Assembly: GCF_001468225.1 (NCBI RefSeq)
Contig: NZ_LNRU01000016.1
Location: 20,799 to 84,798 of the forward strand
DNA length: 64,000 bases
Direction: 5' to 3'
DNA from: Sphingopyxis sp. H053
GTDB lineage: Bacteria > Pseudomonadota > Alphaproteobacteria > Sphingomonadales > Sphingomonadaceae
The position numbers and the translations under genes are program-made. Position 1 is the first letter of the stretch. Each line of letters begins with the position of its first letter. The notes under the pieces were generated by a model. That model ran no database searches. It was not told where the DNA came from and worked only from the letters and a program-made list of their open reading frames with translations. Shown piece by piece: positions 23,268 through 32,088 of this stretch.

Positions 23268-26162
23268 TTACTTCCCCGCCTTGTCGCTCACCGCCTTGAT
23301 CACCAGCGCCTTGTCGTCGACCAGATAGCGCTTCGCGAGCGCCTGCAACTCGGCCGGCGTCGCGGCCTCGACCGCGCCGATGCCCTTGCGGCTGCGGTCG
23401 AGGCGGTCGGCGTGGCTCGCGGCTTCGGCGACATAGTTCAGCCAATAGCTGTTCTCGCGCCGCGATTTCACCATCGCTTCGAGCAGCGGCCTCCGCGCGC
23501 GGTCGAGCAGGTCGGCGTCAATGGGCTTGTCGCGCAGTTCCTTCGCGATCGCGAAGATCGCGGCGCGGGTCGTTGCGAGATCCTTATAGTCGACATTGCT
23601 CGCCGCGAAGAGATGGCCGTAGCCGGGGAATTCGTCGGACAGGCTCGCCGCCGCGCCGGGGCTGTAGCTTTCGCCGAGCTTTTCGCGCAGCTCCTCGGTC
23701 AGCATCAGCTGCATCGCGCGCGACAGCAGGGTGAGCTGCATCGCCTCGGCGAGGTCGCTGTCGTCGCGCGCCGGCCAATAGACGCGCAGCTCGGCCTGTT
23801 CGGCGGGCCCCTTGTGGATCAGCGTACGCTCGCTGCGGTCGGTCGCGAACTGGCGGATGCGCGCATCGGTGCGTGGATCGAACGCCGCTCGCCGCTCGGG
23901 CAGCGCCCCGAACGTCGCCGCAATCGCATCGATCGCCGACTGTTCGCCGATATCGCCGACGACGCCGATCTCGATCGCGCCATGCGCAAAGCTGTCGGCG
24001 ATCGCGGGCTTCAGCTGCGCCCAGTCGAGCGCCATGACCTTTTCAAGCGGCGGGGTCTGCGAGCGCGGGTCGTTGTTGGCGAGGATGCCGCCGACGTCGC
24101 GGCCGAGCACCGCCGCGGGGGTCGCGTCGTTCGCGGCATATTGTTGCGGCAGGACGCGGCGGATCAACGCAAGGCCATCGGGGCGATAGCCGGGATGCGT
24201 GAGGAACGCCGCCATCAGCTTGGCCTGCAGCGCGAAATCCTCGGGCGAGGTCAGCGCCGACCCGCCGAACGCGTCGGTGGAGTTGCCGAACACCGGGCTG
24301 ATCGTCTTGCCCGCGAGGATCGAACGCAGATCGTCGAGGCTGTGCGCTTCGAGGCCACCCAACATCAGTGAACCGGCGAGCGACACCTTGGTCGGATCAT
24401 CGCGCGTCGCGAGCAGGTTGCCGCCATCGACGCGCAGCGACAGCATGACCTTGTCCTTCTGGAAATCGGTCGTCTTGATGTTGAGCATGACGTTGTTGGC
24501 GAAGCGGATGCGGCGGATGCCGAGGTCGTCGATGCGTTCGTCGCTGACAATTTTGCCGGGCGTGCCGAAACTGTCGTATGCGAAGGCGGCATTCGCGGCC
24601 TCGGTCGGCGCGGCGACGGCGACCTGCGTCGACGCACGCAGCGCCGCGAGGACCGCGTCAGGGCCACCCTCGACCGGTTTTTTCGCCGTCACGCGCGCGA
24701 GCGGCGCGCTGAGCCCTGCCATGCGCTTCTGGAACGCCGCTGTGACCGCCGCGGCGGTCAGCGACGGCGCCGCGGCCTCGAACAGCCCCTGCGAGGTTTC
24801 GGGCCGGACGAGGACGAAATCGCCATCGGCAGCCAAGATCAGCGCGTCGGCAAGCCCTTCGCTGCGCCGCGTCGTCACCCCGGCAACGGCGTTCTTGAGC
24901 GCGGTGCGGCGGTTCGCGAGCTGTTCGTCGACTTCGGCCTGAGTGAAGCCATGTTCGACGGCGCGCCGCTGTTCCTGTTCGGCGAGCGCGAGCGCTTCTT
25001 TCCACGCGCCTTCCTTGGCGACCGCGCCGACGGTGATCTGGTCGAATTTCTTCCAACCCTCGGCGTCGCTGAAATAGCCGGTCAGGATCGGCGAATCTTC
25101 GTTGAGCGCGATCTTCGCGAGCCGGCGGCTGACGATCGCCTCGCCGACATCCTCGGCGAGCTTGCGCGCGCGTTTCGCCTTGGTGTCGGGCTCGTCCACC
25201 CACGGCTTGAAGCTCGCGATCGTCACCGAATCCTGGATCGCCGGATCGACGAAATCGTCGGCCGCGGCGGCGCGCTGGTAATCGACATTGCCGATTTCGG
25301 GGTCGGCGCCCGCGGGACCGACGCCCTTCCAGTCGGCAAAGCGCGCCTTGATCTTCGCCTCGACCGCCGCGGGGTCGAAATCGCCGACCATCACCAGCGT
25401 TGCGCGTTCGGGACGGTAATAGCGGTCGTAGAGATCGCGGAGCCGCGACGCGGGCGCGGTCCTGATCACCTCCTCGGTGCCGACCGGGATGCGGTTCGCG
25501 ACATTCATCCCCTTCATCTGGAAGTCGAGCTGGTCGATCAGGCTGCGCAGCTGATAGGTGTCGCGCGCGCGGCGTTCGGACAGGATGATGCCGCGCTCGC
25601 GGTCGACCGCGGCGGGATCGATGGTCAGATTGCCGCCCGTCTCGCGCATCAGCATCAGCCCGGTGTCGATCAGATCATCCGACGCGTTCGGCAGGTCGAG
25701 CTTGTAGATCGTCTCGTCGAAGCCGGTCGAGGCATTGGTGTCGGCGCCGAAGGCGAGACCCTTGCGCTCGAGCAGCTTGATCATCTCGCCCTCGGGCACA
25801 TTGGTCGATCCGTTGAACGCCATATGTTCGAGGAAATGCGCGAGGCCTCGCTGGTCTTCGGCCTCGGCAAAGCTGCCGACGGCGAAGCGCATGCGCAGGA
25901 CGACGCTATCCTTGGGCGTGCTGTTTTTCAGCAGCGCATATTTCATCCCGTTGGGGAGCACGCCGAAGACGATATTCGGATCGACCGGCACATCGCTCGC
26001 CGCGAAGTTCCACGCCTTCGCCGCTTCGCTCTGCGGATTGACCGCCGCGGATGCGGCAACCTTTGCGGGCGCTTCCCTAGCCCAGGCGGGCGCGGTGCTG
26101 GCGATGAGGAAAACGAGGGGCGACAGCGCGGTCGAGGCGCGCCGGACAAGGGATTTGGTCAT
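23268..26162 (-). CDS. M16 family zinc metallopeptidase (pitrilysin-like), secreted
   Basis: 964 residues, the length of two-halves M16 peptidases. An N-terminal signal peptide (ALSPLVFLIASTAPAWA) predicts export. The zinc site is HFLEH (H109, E112, H113), with the downstream ligand region VDRERGIILSERR. The inactive C-terminal half follows. Likely a periplasmic or outer-membrane-associated peptidase. The frame is open further upstream to 26642, but that extension is the antisense-phase of the GGDEF gene; the ATG at 26162 sits directly before the signal peptide. Confidence 0.92.
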   Translation of the reverse strand: MTKSLVRRASTALSPLVFLIASTAPAWAREAPAKVAASAAVNPQSEAAKAWNFAASDVPVDPNIVFGVLPNGMKYALLKNSTPKDSVVLRMRFAVGSFAEAEDQRGLAHFLEHMAFNGSTNVPEGEMIKLLERKGLAFGADTNASTGFDETIYKLDLPNASDDLIDTGLMLMRETGGNLTIDPAAVDRERGIILSERRARDTYQLRSLIDQLDFQMKGMNVANRIPVGTEEVIRTAPASRLRDLYDRYYRPERATLVMVGDFDPAAVEAKIKARFADWKGVGPAGADPEIGNVDYQRAAAADDFVDPAIQDSVTIASFKPWVDEPDTKAKRARKLAEDVGEAIVSRRLAKIALNEDSPILTGYFSDAEGWKKFDQITVGAVAKEGAWKEALALAEQEQRRAVEHGFTQAEVDEQLANRRTALKNAVAGVTTRRSEGLADALILAADGDFVLVRPETSQGLFEAAAPSLTAAAVTAAFQKRMAGLSAPLARVTAKKPVEGGPDAVLAALRASTQVAVAAPTEAANAAFAYDSFGTPGKIVSDERIDDLGIRRIRFANNVMLNIKTTDFQKDKVMLSLRVDGGNLLATRDDPTKVSLAGSLMLGGLEAHSLDDLRSILAGKTISPVFGNSTDAFGGSALTSPEDFALQAKLMAAFLTHPGYRPDGLALIRRVLPQQYAANDATPAAVLGRDVGGILANNDPRSQTPPLEKVMALDWAQLKPAIADSFAHGAIEIGVVGDIGEQSAIDAIAATFGALPERRAAFDPRTDARIRQFATDRSERTLIHKGPAEQAELRVYWPARDDSDLAEAMQLTLLSRAMQLMLTEELREKLGESYSPGAAASLSDEFPGYGHLFAASNVDYKDLATTRAAIFAIAKELRDKPIDADLLDRARRPLLEAMVKSRRENSYWLNYVAEAASHADRLDRSRKGIGAVEAATPAELQALAKRYLVDDKALVIKAVSDKAGK

Positions 26163-26205
26163 GGAGCATGATGTGGCCACCGCCCGTCGGGTGGTCAAGC
26201 CAGTG

Positions 26206-27351
26206 TTACGCGACCCGGCCGATGCTTTCGACAGACGACGTCTTCTCGCGATCGGCGGCTTTTGCCGCGTAGAGCGCGCGGTCGGCGACCTCGAGCAATT
26301 TGCGCGCGCTGTCGCCATGCTCGGGCCAGCTGGCGGTGCCGATGCCAGCGCCGACACCGATCGAGCGGCCGCCGATGCGGTAGGGCGCGGCGAGCGCGGC
26401 GAGAACATGGTCGGCAAGCGAGGTCTTGAGCAGGATCGACCCGGCGGGCACGAGGATCGCGAATTCGTCGCCGCCCTGCCGCGCGACCACCGCATGATCG
26501 CCGCACGCGCGGCGCAGACGCTCGGCGAGCTCGCACAAGACGCCGTCGCCGATCGCATGGCCGTGCTGGTCGTTGATCGGCTTGAAGCCGTTGAGGTCGA
26601 GCAGCGCGATGGCGAACGGGTTGGCCGCGTCGCCCTTCGCAATCTCTTCGTCGAGCCGCATGTCGAACTCGCGGCGATTGGCGAGGCCGGTCAGCGGATC
26701 GGTGTGCGCCAGGTCGCGCATCTGGTGCTGAAGCTGGAGCAGGTCGATCAGCTGGTCGTGCTGCTGGAGGATCATGCGCAAGAGGAAGATCGTCGCGACG
26801 ACCAGGCTGGTGCCCGCGGCGATTTCGGGCGGATTGCCCGATGTCAGCATCAGGAACGAGATCGGCACCAGCCCGATCAGCAGGTTGATGAAGGTCGCGA
26901 GGCGGATCGACGACAGGCAATAGGCGGTCGCGAGCGAGCCCATCGCCATGATCATCGCATAATAGCTGTGCGTCGAGGGCGGCGCGGCGAGCCAGTTGAT
27001 CACCGTCCAGCTGCTGCACATCGCGCCCGTCGTGCCCGACAGCCACATCGATTCTTTGATCATCCGCCGTGCGCGGCGCAGGCTCATCCGCCGGCCGCGA
27101 TTGTGCATCAGAAAAACGAAGCCGAGCACCCCGATGAGCGCCAGCGTGACCGGGAAGCCGATGCGGACGATCGGATGGACCGTCTGCACCCCGGCATAGA
27201 TGGCGGTCGGCGTTGTCGCCGCCAGCATCAGGAAAAGCATCGGGGTCAGCGTTTCGACGCGATTGGCGCGCAGCAAGGCGACGTCGTCCCGAATCGCGTC
27301 CGGAATCGGCGGAAAGAAGCGCGTGCGCAGCCAGTGATAGACCCCCGTCAT
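26206..27351 (-). CDS. Membrane-bound GGDEF-domain diguanylate cyclase
   Basis: 381 residues. The N-terminal half contains five to six hydrophobic segments (e.g. LALIGVLGFVFLMH, FINLLIGLVPISFLML, AGTSLVVATIFLLRMI), followed by a linker and a GGDEF domain starting at HTDPLTGLANRREFD with the intact active site RQGGDEFAIL. It should make cyclic di-GMP. The inhibitory RxxD I-site expected a few residues before GGDEF is absent (GDHAVVARQ there), so product inhibition may be lost. No sensor domain is recognised in the membrane part. The Shine-Dalgarno is weak. Confidence 0.9.
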   Translation of the reverse strand: MTGVYHWLRTRFFPPIPDAIRDDVALLRANRVETLTPMLFLMLAATTPTAIYAGVQTVHPIVRIGFPVTLALIGVLGFVFLMHNRGRRMSLRRARRMIKESMWLSGTTGAMCSSWTVINWLAAPPSTHSYYAMIMAMGSLATAYCLSSIRLATFINLLIGLVPISFLMLTSGNPPEIAAGTSLVVATIFLLRMILQQHDQLIDLLQLQHQMRDLAHTDPLTGLANRREFDMRLDEEIAKGDAANPFAIALLDLNGFKPINDQHGHAIGDGVLCELAERLRRACGDHAVVARQGGDEFAILVPAGSILLKTSLADHVLAALAAPYRIGGRSIGVGAGIGTASWPEHGDSARKLLEVADRALYAAKAADREKTSSVESIGRVA

Positions 27352-27510
27352 AACGGCGGGATAGCAAGCGCGAGTAAAGCAGGGGTTAAGGAATGAAAGC
27401 CTGTCTTATCACAAAGCTAAGTGGCGCCCGCGGGGGAATGGCTTGCGAAATATTAACCATGTTCAGGGACAAGCCCGGCCACTTGTTTCGCGCCCGAAAG
27501 GAGCCACGCC

Positions 27511-29499
27511 ATGTCTTATCCGACGCCGCAGCCGACCGCATCCAATCCCGCGCCGGCCGCGCCGATGCCGCCGGCCGATCCCACGCTGCCGCAGGATGAC
27601 ACGCCCGCGCAGCAGGCCGCACGCGCGGCGCAGCTGACCGCGACGCAGGCCGTTTATACATGGACGACCGACGTCCCGACCCTGCCCGGCGTTCCGCTCG
27701 CAACCGATGTTCCCAAGAATGACGAGCCGACGATCGCCTGGTTCGTGATCCTGATCGGCGTCGGGCTGGGCATCGTGCGCAATGCGCTGACGGTGAAGCT
27801 CGGCGGCGTCGATAACGGCGAACTCGATAGCCCGCGCGCCGAATATGAGGCCGCGCTGGCCGAATGCGACGCGATCGAGGCTTCGGCGGCGAAGATCGCG
27901 GCCGAGCATGGCGTGCATACCGGCGGCAATATTTTCGAACGCGTCGTGGGCGATGTCGAAAACGCCGTCGCCGCCGCCGAGCGCGACGCGCATGTCGCTT
28001 TGCTCAACGGTTATAAGGACCGGCTCGAAGAGCTGATGAAGGTCGAGGACGCCGACGGGCTCGGCAGCAAGACGCCGCGGAGCATCGAGGCGTATCGCGC
28101 GCTATTCGCCACGCTGCCCGTTCCGGGCGTCAGCTATATGTTCCAGGACGACAGCGAGTTCGCCCGGCTGCGCGTGCAGGGCCCGAACTGCATGCTGATC
28201 ACCGCGGTCGGCGATGCGCTGCCCGCCAATTTCCCGCTGAGCGCCGCCAAATATAGTGCGGTGGTGAATGGCGACACGCTGGGCAGCGCGCTCGCAGATG
28301 GGCGGCTGTTCCTGCTCGATTACAAGCCGCTCGAGGTGCTCGATCCCGGCACCTATGGCACCCAAGCCAAATACGCCTGGCAACCGATCGCGCTCTTCGC
28401 GGTGCCGCCGGGCGGATCGTCGCTGATCCCCGTCGCGATCCAGTGCGGGCAGGATCCGGCCGACACTCCGATCTTCACCCCCTCGCCCGTCGCCGACAAG
28501 ATCTGGGGATGGGAAATGGCGAAGTTCGCCGTGCAGGTCGCCGACGGCAATTATCACGAGCTGTTCGCGCACCTTGCGCGCACGCATCTGGTGATCGAGG
28601 CGTTCGCGGTCGCAACGCATCGCCATCTGGCGGAAATCCACCCGATCTGGGCGCTGCTCGTCCCGCATTTCGAGGGCACCTTGTTCATCAACGAACAGGC
28701 AGCAACCTCGCTCATCGCGGCCGGCGGCCCGATCGACCATATTTTCGCGGGCACGATCACGTCGAGCCAGCTCGCCGCGGTCGACGCGCGGCTGGCGTTC
28801 GATTTCTATGGCAAGATACCGCATGCCGACTTTTCCGCGCGCGGGGTCGGGGTGGATTCGGCGCTTGCCGATTATCCGTACCGCGACGATGCGCTGCTCG
28901 TGTGGGACGCGATCCACGAATGGGCGCGGCAATATGTCGACCTTTATTATGCGCACGATACCGATGTCGTCGCCGACACCGAGCTTGCCGCCTGGGCGGC
29001 GTGCCTTGCGGGCGAGGCGAAAATCAAAGGCTTCGGGCCCGTGACGACGCGCGCGCAGCTCGCCGAAATCTGCACGATGGTGATGTTCACCGCGAGCGCG
29101 CAGCATGCCGCGGTCAATTTCCCGCAAAAGGACATCATGGCCTTTGCCCCCGCGGTCACCGGCGCGGGCTGGCAGGCGGCGCCGAACGGTCAGCGCGGGC
29201 ATGACAAGGCGGGCTGGCTCGCGATGATGCCGCCGATGGCGCTCGCGCTCGAACAATTGAATGTGCTCGAACTGCTGGGATCGGTCCATTACCGCCCGCT
29301 CGGCGACTACCGCAGCAACGCCTTTCCCTATCCTTTGTGGTTCCAGGATCCGCGCGTGACGGGGGCTGAGGGGCCGCTCGCCTGGTTCCAGGCTGCATTG
29401 CAGGGCGTCGAAGCGGAGATCGCGACGCGCAATGCGGAGCGGATGCAGCCATACCCCTATCTGCAGCCGAGCCTGATCCCGACGAGCATCAATATTTGA
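27511..29499 (+). CDS. Lipoxygenase
   Basis: 662 residues. Inserts dioxygen into polyunsaturated fatty acids. All five non-haem iron ligands of the family are present: H354 and H359 (HLARTH), H532 and N536 (HAAVN) and the C-terminal isoleucine I662 (IPTSINI). Other family blocks: ATHRHLAEIHPIW, LLVPHFEGTLFIN, YPYRDDALLVWDAIHEWA. No PLAT/beta-barrel domain; instead a Pro/Ala-rich N-terminus of about 45 residues. No signal peptide. GAAAGGAG precedes the ATG. Bacterial lipoxygenases are sporadic; I recall one characterised from Sphingopyxis macrogoltabida. Converges on a fatty-acid hydroxylase-family gene through a shared terminator. Confidence 0.93.
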   Translation: MSYPTPQPTASNPAPAAPMPPADPTLPQDDTPAQQAARAAQLTATQAVYTWTTDVPTLPGVPLATDVPKNDEPTIAWFVILIGVGLGIVRNALTVKLGGVDNGELDSPRAEYEAALAECDAIEASAAKIAAEHGVHTGGNIFERVVGDVENAVAAAERDAHVALLNGYKDRLEELMKVEDADGLGSKTPRSIEAYRALFATLPVPGVSYMFQDDSEFARLRVQGPNCMLITAVGDALPANFPLSAAKYSAVVNGDTLGSALADGRLFLLDYKPLEVLDPGTYGTQAKYAWQPIALFAVPPGGSSLIPVAIQCGQDPADTPIFTPSPVADKIWGWEMAKFAVQVADGNYHELFAHLARTHLVIEAFAVATHRHLAEIHPIWALLVPHFEGTLFINEQAATSLIAAGGPIDHIFAGTITSSQLAAVDARLAFDFYGKIPHADFSARGVGVDSALADYPYRDDALLVWDAIHEWARQYVDLYYAHDTDVVADTELAAWAACLAGEAKIKGFGPVTTRAQLAEICTMVMFTASAQHAAVNFPQKDIMAFAPAVTGAGWQAAPNGQRGHDKAGWLAMMPPMALALEQLNVLELLGSVHYRPLGDYRSNAFPYPLWFQDPRVTGAEGPLAWFQAALQGVEAEIATRNAERMQPYPYLQPSLIPTSINI

Positions 29500-29512
29500 C
29501 GATCAAGAGAAA

Positions 29513-29557
29513 GGGCACCGGGCCATTCCGCAATTGGATGGCCCGGAGCCCTTTTTT
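29513..29557. terminator. Bidirectional rho-independent terminator
   Basis: Arms 29513-29526 and 29538-29551 pair over 14 bases (GGGCaCCGGGCCAT with ATGGCCCGGaGCCC), loop of 11, then six T on the plus strand. Lies between the convergent lipoxygenase and fatty-acid hydroxylase genes. Confidence 0.85.
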
Positions 29558-29563
29558 CTTTCC

Positions 29564-30352
29564 TCAGCCTGTCTTTTCAGCCTTGCGCCGGAACGGATGA
29601 AGCAGTTGCGACGGATAGGATGCCGGCATTTTTTCGTCGATGCCATAACGCGCCGGGAGTGTCCCGTGCGTCATATTCGCGGTGCCGAACAGCAGGTCCC
29701 AGAAGGACAGTTGGGCGCCGAAATTCCGGTTCCAGGCTTCAGGATTGTCGGCATGGTGCCAATGGTGGAATTCGGGCGACGCGATCAGCCAGCGCAACGG
29801 CCCGATGCTGACGCGGACATTGGCGTGCAAAAGCAGCGTATGCCACTGATAGATAAGTGAGAAAATGAGGATCGCTTCAGCCGTGAAACCGAGTGTAAAA
29901 CAGGGAATGAGCGACGCGCCCTTGGTCAATATCTGATCGACCGGATGGATGCGATGCGCCGCCAGCCAGTCGAGATCTTCGATGCTGTGATGCACCGCAT
30001 GAAAACGCCAGAGCAGGGGCACGCTGTGGAAGAGACGGTGAAAAGTATAAAAGAGGAGATCGGCGACGACGATCAGTTCGATCACCTGCAACCATAAAGG
30101 CTGGTCCGCGACCATTGTCCGGAAGACGCCCGGCACGAAGCGTTCGCCGAGCACCATCGCCAGCACGACGATCGCAACCACACCGATGCCGATCGGCACG
30201 CGGTTGACGATGAAATAGATGGTATCGGTGACCCACCCCGGGCGGAACATGCGCTGCTCCCTGCGTCGCGGCAGTAGCCGCTCGAGCGGCAGGAACAACA
30301 GCGCGACGAGAAGCAGGTTCTGGACATCGATAAAGCCCAAGAGGAAATTCAT
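29564..30352 (-). CDS. Fatty acid hydroxylase / sterol desaturase superfamily protein
   Basis: 262-residue integral membrane di-iron enzyme. The histidine boxes are HRLFH, HAVHH and HHWHH (the last in PEFHHWHHADN), the standard set for this superfamily; membrane helices flank them. Substrate cannot be read from sequence: carotenoid, sterol-like lipid or fatty acyl chain are all possible. Fourteen bases separate it from the upstream ICMT-like gene, so they are probably cotranscribed. Confidence 0.9.
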   Translation of the reverse strand: MNFLLGFIDVQNLLLVALLFLPLERLLPRRREQRMFRPGWVTDTIYFIVNRVPIGIGVVAIVVLAMVLGERFVPGVFRTMVADQPLWLQVIELIVVADLLFYTFHRLFHSVPLLWRFHAVHHSIEDLDWLAAHRIHPVDQILTKGASLIPCFTLGFTAEAILIFSLIYQWHTLLLHANVRVSIGPLRWLIASPEFHHWHHADNPEAWNRNFGAQLSFWDLLFGTANMTHGTLPARYGIDEKMPASYPSQLLHPFRRKAEKTG

Positions 30353-30366
30353 CCGCGTGGTCCCGA

Positions 30367-31005
30367 TCAGAAGACGAAGGGGATCAGCCGGTAACGCACC
30401 TTCCGGCTCATGTCCTGATAGGCGGGATCGGCCATCAGCACGCGTTCCTCGGCCATGATCCGCGCGATATTGAGCCCGAGTGCAAGGCTATAGACCGCAA
30501 GGTTCCACCAGTTCGGGCCGCTAAGCAGAAAACCGATGTGGGTGAGCATGTAGCCCGCATACATGGGGTGACGTACGAAGCGATACGGGCCGCTGACCTT
30601 CACCCCGCGGTTCGCCGCGATGACGCCGAAGCTGCGCCGCAGCGTGAATTTGGCGTAAAGCTGGAAGAATATGCCCGCGATGATCAGGAAACCGCAGAAG
30701 GCGATGGGTACGAGCGGGGTGTCACTCGGCGCGATGACCAGCATCGCGGCGAACGTGCCGCCGAACCCCAGCGCCCAATCGAGCGGGCGGAGCGAGATAT
30801 CGTTGGTGGACCGGCGGAACAGGACGAAGAAGACCACGCAGCCCTCGGCGAGCAGCAACAGCCAGTTCTGAGAATGCCCCGCAATCGCCGATGGTATGAG
30901 CCGCGACGCCAGCGTCGCCAGCAGCAGAACGACGACGACTTTTTCCAAAAGGTCCCAATGGATGACGCTTACCGCCGGTTGCGACTTGCCGCCCGAAACG
31001 CTCAT
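30367..31005 (-). CDS. Isoprenylcysteine carboxyl methyltransferase (ICMT)-like membrane protein
   Basis: 212 residues and five or so membrane helices. The C-terminal part has the ICMT/PEMT pattern: GPYRFVRHPMYAGYMLTHIGFLL followed by EERVLMADPAYQDMSRKVRYRLIP, which binds S-adenosylmethionine. Likely methylates a small hydrophobic substrate or lipid. First gene of a pair with the fatty acid hydroxylase-family gene. Confidence 0.82.
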   Translation of the reverse strand: MSVSGGKSQPAVSVIHWDLLEKVVVVLLLATLASRLIPSAIAGHSQNWLLLLAEGCVVFFVLFRRSTNDISLRPLDWALGFGGTFAAMLVIAPSDTPLVPIAFCGFLIIAGIFFQLYAKFTLRRSFGVIAANRGVKVSGPYRFVRHPMYAGYMLTHIGFLLSGPNWWNLAVYSLALGLNIARIMAEERVLMADPAYQDMSRKVRYRLIPFVF

Positions 31006-31097
31006 GATGCCATATCCCCACTAGATCAGGAGGATCGGATAGCGCCCGGATGGTTACCAACCGGATAATTTCGGAGATCTATCGCCGCGGCCCGGGC

Positions 31098-31877
31098 CTA
31101 TTTGTCGCGCTTCTTCCGATGACTCTCAAGGTCGAGCACGGCATTCTCGCCGCCCTCGGGCAGCAGGCCGAGCCGGCGCGCGACTTCCTGATAGGCCTCG
31201 ACTTCGCCGCCGAGGTCGCGGCGGAAGCGGTCCTTGTCGAGCTTTTCGTTCGTCGTCATGTCCCACAGACGACAACCATCCGGGCTGATTTCGTCGGCGA
31301 GGATGATGCGGCTGAAGTCGCCTTCATAAAGGCGCCCGAACTCGAGCTTGAAGTCGACGAGGCGGATGCCGACCGCGGCGAACATGCCCGACATGAAGTC
31401 GTTGATGCGGATCGCCATGTCCTGGATGTCGTGAAGCTCGTCCTGGCTGCACCAGTTGAAGCAGGCGATATGCTCCTCGGCGACGAGTGGATCGCCGAGC
31501 GCGTCATCCTTGTAGCAATATTCGATCAAGGTGCGGGGAAGCTGCGTCCCCTCCTCGATGCCGAGGCGCTTCGACAGCGTGCCCGCGGCGACGTTGCGCA
31601 CGATCACTTCGATCGGCACGATCTCGACCTGACGGATCAGCTGCTCGCGCATGTTGAGGCGGCGGATGAAATGGTGCGGCACGCCGATATTGCCGAGCAA
31701 GGTGAAGACATGCTCCGAAATCCGGTTGTTGAGCACGCCCTTGCCGCTGATCGTGCCCTTTTTCTGCGCGTTGAACGCGGTCGCATCATCCTTGAAATAC
31801 TGGATGAGCGTGCCCGGTTCGGGGCCCTCGTACAGGATCTTCGCTTTGCCTTCGTAAATCTGGCGGCGACGGGACAT
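31098..31877 (-). CDS. purC: Phosphoribosylaminoimidazole-succinocarboxamide synthase
   Basis: SAICAR synthase: joins CAIR and aspartate with ATP in de novo purine synthesis. 259 residues; signatures YEGKAKILYE, PIEVIVRNVAAGTLSKR, VDFKLEFGR and LADEISPDGCRLWD. The ATG at 31877 (MSRRRQIYEGKAK) is preferred to 31904 because the family starts there. Same strand as purS-purQ but separated from them by 9.7 kb of unrelated genes. Confidence 0.96.
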   Translation of the reverse strand: MSRRRQIYEGKAKILYEGPEPGTLIQYFKDDATAFNAQKKGTISGKGVLNNRISEHVFTLLGNIGVPHHFIRRLNMREQLIRQVEIVPIEVIVRNVAAGTLSKRLGIEEGTQLPRTLIEYCYKDDALGDPLVAEEHIACFNWCSQDELHDIQDMAIRINDFMSGMFAAVGIRLVDFKLEFGRLYEGDFSRIILADEISPDGCRLWDMTTNEKLDKDRFRRDLGGEVEAYQEVARRLGLLPEGGENAVLDLESHRKKRDK

Positions 31878-32011
31878 GGCGTGCAAACTTTCTGTCGGAA
31901 CCAAATGAATGACCCCGGCAAAGCGACTCAGACGGAGCGCGGCGCCGGGGCGGTTGGGCGCCCTATAGCGGCAAAGGTCGGGCGCGTCATCCCCGGCATC
32001 GCACGCGCTGA

Positions 32012-32027
32012 TTTACGTTTACGTCAA
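32012..32027. promoter_or_regulatory. LiuR-like palindromic operator upstream of crotonase
   Basis: TTTACGTTTACGTCAA, two ACGT cores eight bases apart within a near-palindrome, 62 bases before the crotonase start. It resembles the operators described for MerR-family regulators of branched-chain amino acid and fatty acid catabolism (LiuR type). The match is from memory; the regulator gene is not in the window. Confidence 0.45.
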
Positions 32028-32088
32028 CTAGAGCTTGCACTCCTCCGCCTCGCTTGCGACGCTGCACAAAAGCCAAGGAGAGAGATGG

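Noticed and set aside
26163..26642. N-terminal extension of the M16 peptidase frame by 160 codons
   Set aside because: The extension lies out of phase within the GGDEF gene and reads as Arg/Ser-rich noise; the signal peptide starts right after the ATG at 26162.
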